Source: Bacteroidales bacterium UBA3663 (GTDB taxonomy: Bacteria; Bacteroidota; Bacteroidia; Bacteroidales; UBA3663). From it: a stretch of 5,574 bases of DNA. A model generated the notes under the pieces. That model made no database searches and was not told where the DNA came from. It worked only from the letters and a program-made list of their open reading frames with translations. How positions within the stretch are numbered: the first letter of the stretch is position 1; every line of letters begins with the position of its first letter. Positions 4,889 through 5,574 of this stretch are shown in pieces. A program made the translations under genes and the position numbers. The stretch lies in contig DFJU01000072.1 in assembly GCA_002373755.1 (NCBI GenBank), positions 480-6,053 of the forward strand, read 5' to 3'.

Positions 4889-5574
4889 TTAGTTTATTCT
4901 ACCACTTGCTGCCAGCGCCTCAGCGCACCGTTCACCATCCATTGCGGCCGACACGATTCCGCCGGCGAAACCGGCACCCTCGCCGCACGGATAAAGCCCG
5001 GCGATGGTCGGATGGCAGAGCAGTTCGCGGTCGCGCGGGATGCGGACGGGCGACGAAGTGCGCGTCTCGGCAGCGAGCAGGAGGGCATCGTTGGTCAAGA
5101 AACCGCGCGCATTGCGGCCGAAGGTCTCGAATCCCATGCGCAGACGGCTGCTGATGAATTTCGGCATCCAGAAATGCAGAGGTGAGGCCAATGTGCCCGG
5201 CGTGTAGGACGACTGCGGCAAGTCGGCCGAAAGGCGACCCTTGACGAAGTCCATCATGCGCTGTGAGGGGGCGACCTGCGTGCGTCCGCCGTTCAGCCAC
5301 GCGAGTTTTTCGATGTTCTCTTGCAGTGCCATTACGGCCAATGGCGAAGCTGCGACATCGGCCACACCAAGCCCGTCGAGAAAGGCGCAAGTGGGCAATT
5401 CCGGGTCAAATCCATCGGCCAAGATTGCCGGCACGTCGTCCGTACGGATTTCGACGACCATGGCCGAATTTGCCCACCGCGAACCGCGTGCGCTGGCCGA
5501 CATTCCGTTGACGACAACCTGCTGGGCCGCCGTCGCACTGGGCACGACCACGCCGCCCGGACACATGCAAAAGG
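4889..5574 (-). CDS. FAD-dependent dehydrogenase (COG2509-like), C-terminal part (partial)
   Basis: The frame is open to the right edge (upstream residues FC precede the first visible Met) and ends at the TAA complementary to 4889-4891, giving about 227 residues of a protein that is usually around 500. FCMCPGG at the edge is a hallmark of this uncharacterised FAD-dependent dehydrogenase family. Further blocks are SARGSRWANSAMVV, PGTLASPLHFWMP, RGFLTNDALLLAAETRTSSPVRI, and near the end the FAD-contacting LYPCGEGAGFAGGIVSAAMDG. The N-terminal Rossmann FAD motif lies outside the window. These are presumed cytoplasmic oxidoreductases of unknown substrate. The gene is GC-rich like the left flank and convergent with the methyltransferase. 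Only its last few codons (SGRIN, stop) are AT-rich, suggesting the island border falls at or inside its extreme 3' end. Confidence 0.88.
   Translation of the reverse strand, partial: FCMCPGGVVVPSATAAQQVVVNGMSASARGSRWANSAMVVEIRTDDVPAILADGFDPELPTCAFLDGLGVADVAASPLAVMALQENIEKLAWLNGGRTQVAPSQRMMDFVKGRLSADLPQSSYTPGTLASPLHFWMPKFISSRLRMGFETFGRNARGFLTNDALLLAAETRTSSPVRIPRDRELLCHPTIAGLYPCGEGAGFAGGIVSAAMDGERCAEALAASGRIN

Noticed and set aside
1866..4902. TATTCTAC occurs at 1866-1873 and 4895-4902, flanking the island as a possible target-site duplication.
   Set aside because: Eight bases of AT-rich sequence can match by chance, the left copy lies inside the candidate promoter spacer, and no terminal inverted repeats or recombinase accompany it.
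4906..5511. Several plus-strand open frames opposite the dehydrogenase.
   Set aside because: They are arginine-rich shadow frames of the GC-rich minus-strand gene, which has clear conserved family motifs.

Overview
The window looks like a chromosomal segment from a Bacteroidota bacterium, probably a Bacteroidales/Prevotella-like lineage. Reasons: start codons lack clear Shine-Dalgarno sequences and sit behind A-rich leaders; promoter-like pairs fit the Bacteroidota TTTG-N19-TAnnTTTG pattern; and the gene types (FKBP-type isomerase, EamA transporter, FAD-dependent dehydrogenase with a CMCPGG motif, KilA-N protein) are common there. The genus is an inference. Nothing in the sequence fixes it.

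Layout. Bases 1-1763 are GC-rich (about 57-65% in lines counted by eye) and hold the 3' end of an FKBP-type peptidyl-prolyl isomerase, a tightly coupled unrecognised 201-aa gene, and a complete 10-TM EamA/DMT transporter. Bases from about 1790 to 4888 are clearly poorer in GC (about 35-50% in counted lines). They form an inserted restriction-modification (R-M)-type island: a Bacteroidota-style promoter, a 51-codon N-terminal remnant of a Dam/DpnM-type adenine methyltransferase, a KilA-N protein, a HARE-HTH-like plus PD-(D/E)XK-like predicted nuclease, an unusual GATC-rich intergenic region, and a DpnA-type N6-adenine methyltransferase carrying an N-terminal DpnD/PcfM-like domain. Bases 4889-5574 (minus strand) return to high GC and hold the C-terminal part of a FAD-dependent dehydrogenase convergent with the island.

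How it may work. The modules recall pneumococcal DpnII (two adenine methyltransferases, DpnM and DpnA, plus a nuclease for GATC), but the DpnM-type enzyme is reduced to a stub, the nuclease is not recognisably DpnII, and a KilA-N gene lies between. The methyltransferase strongly resembles DpnA, so GATC is its predicted target. Five of the eight GATC sites in the whole window lie in the 157 bp just upstream of this gene, one at the centre of an 18-bp perfect palindrome. I infer that methyltransferase expression may be sensed or controlled through GATC occupancy or methylation. This cluster, together with the DpnD-DpnA fusion and the unassigned nuclease, is the best candidate for something undescribed here.
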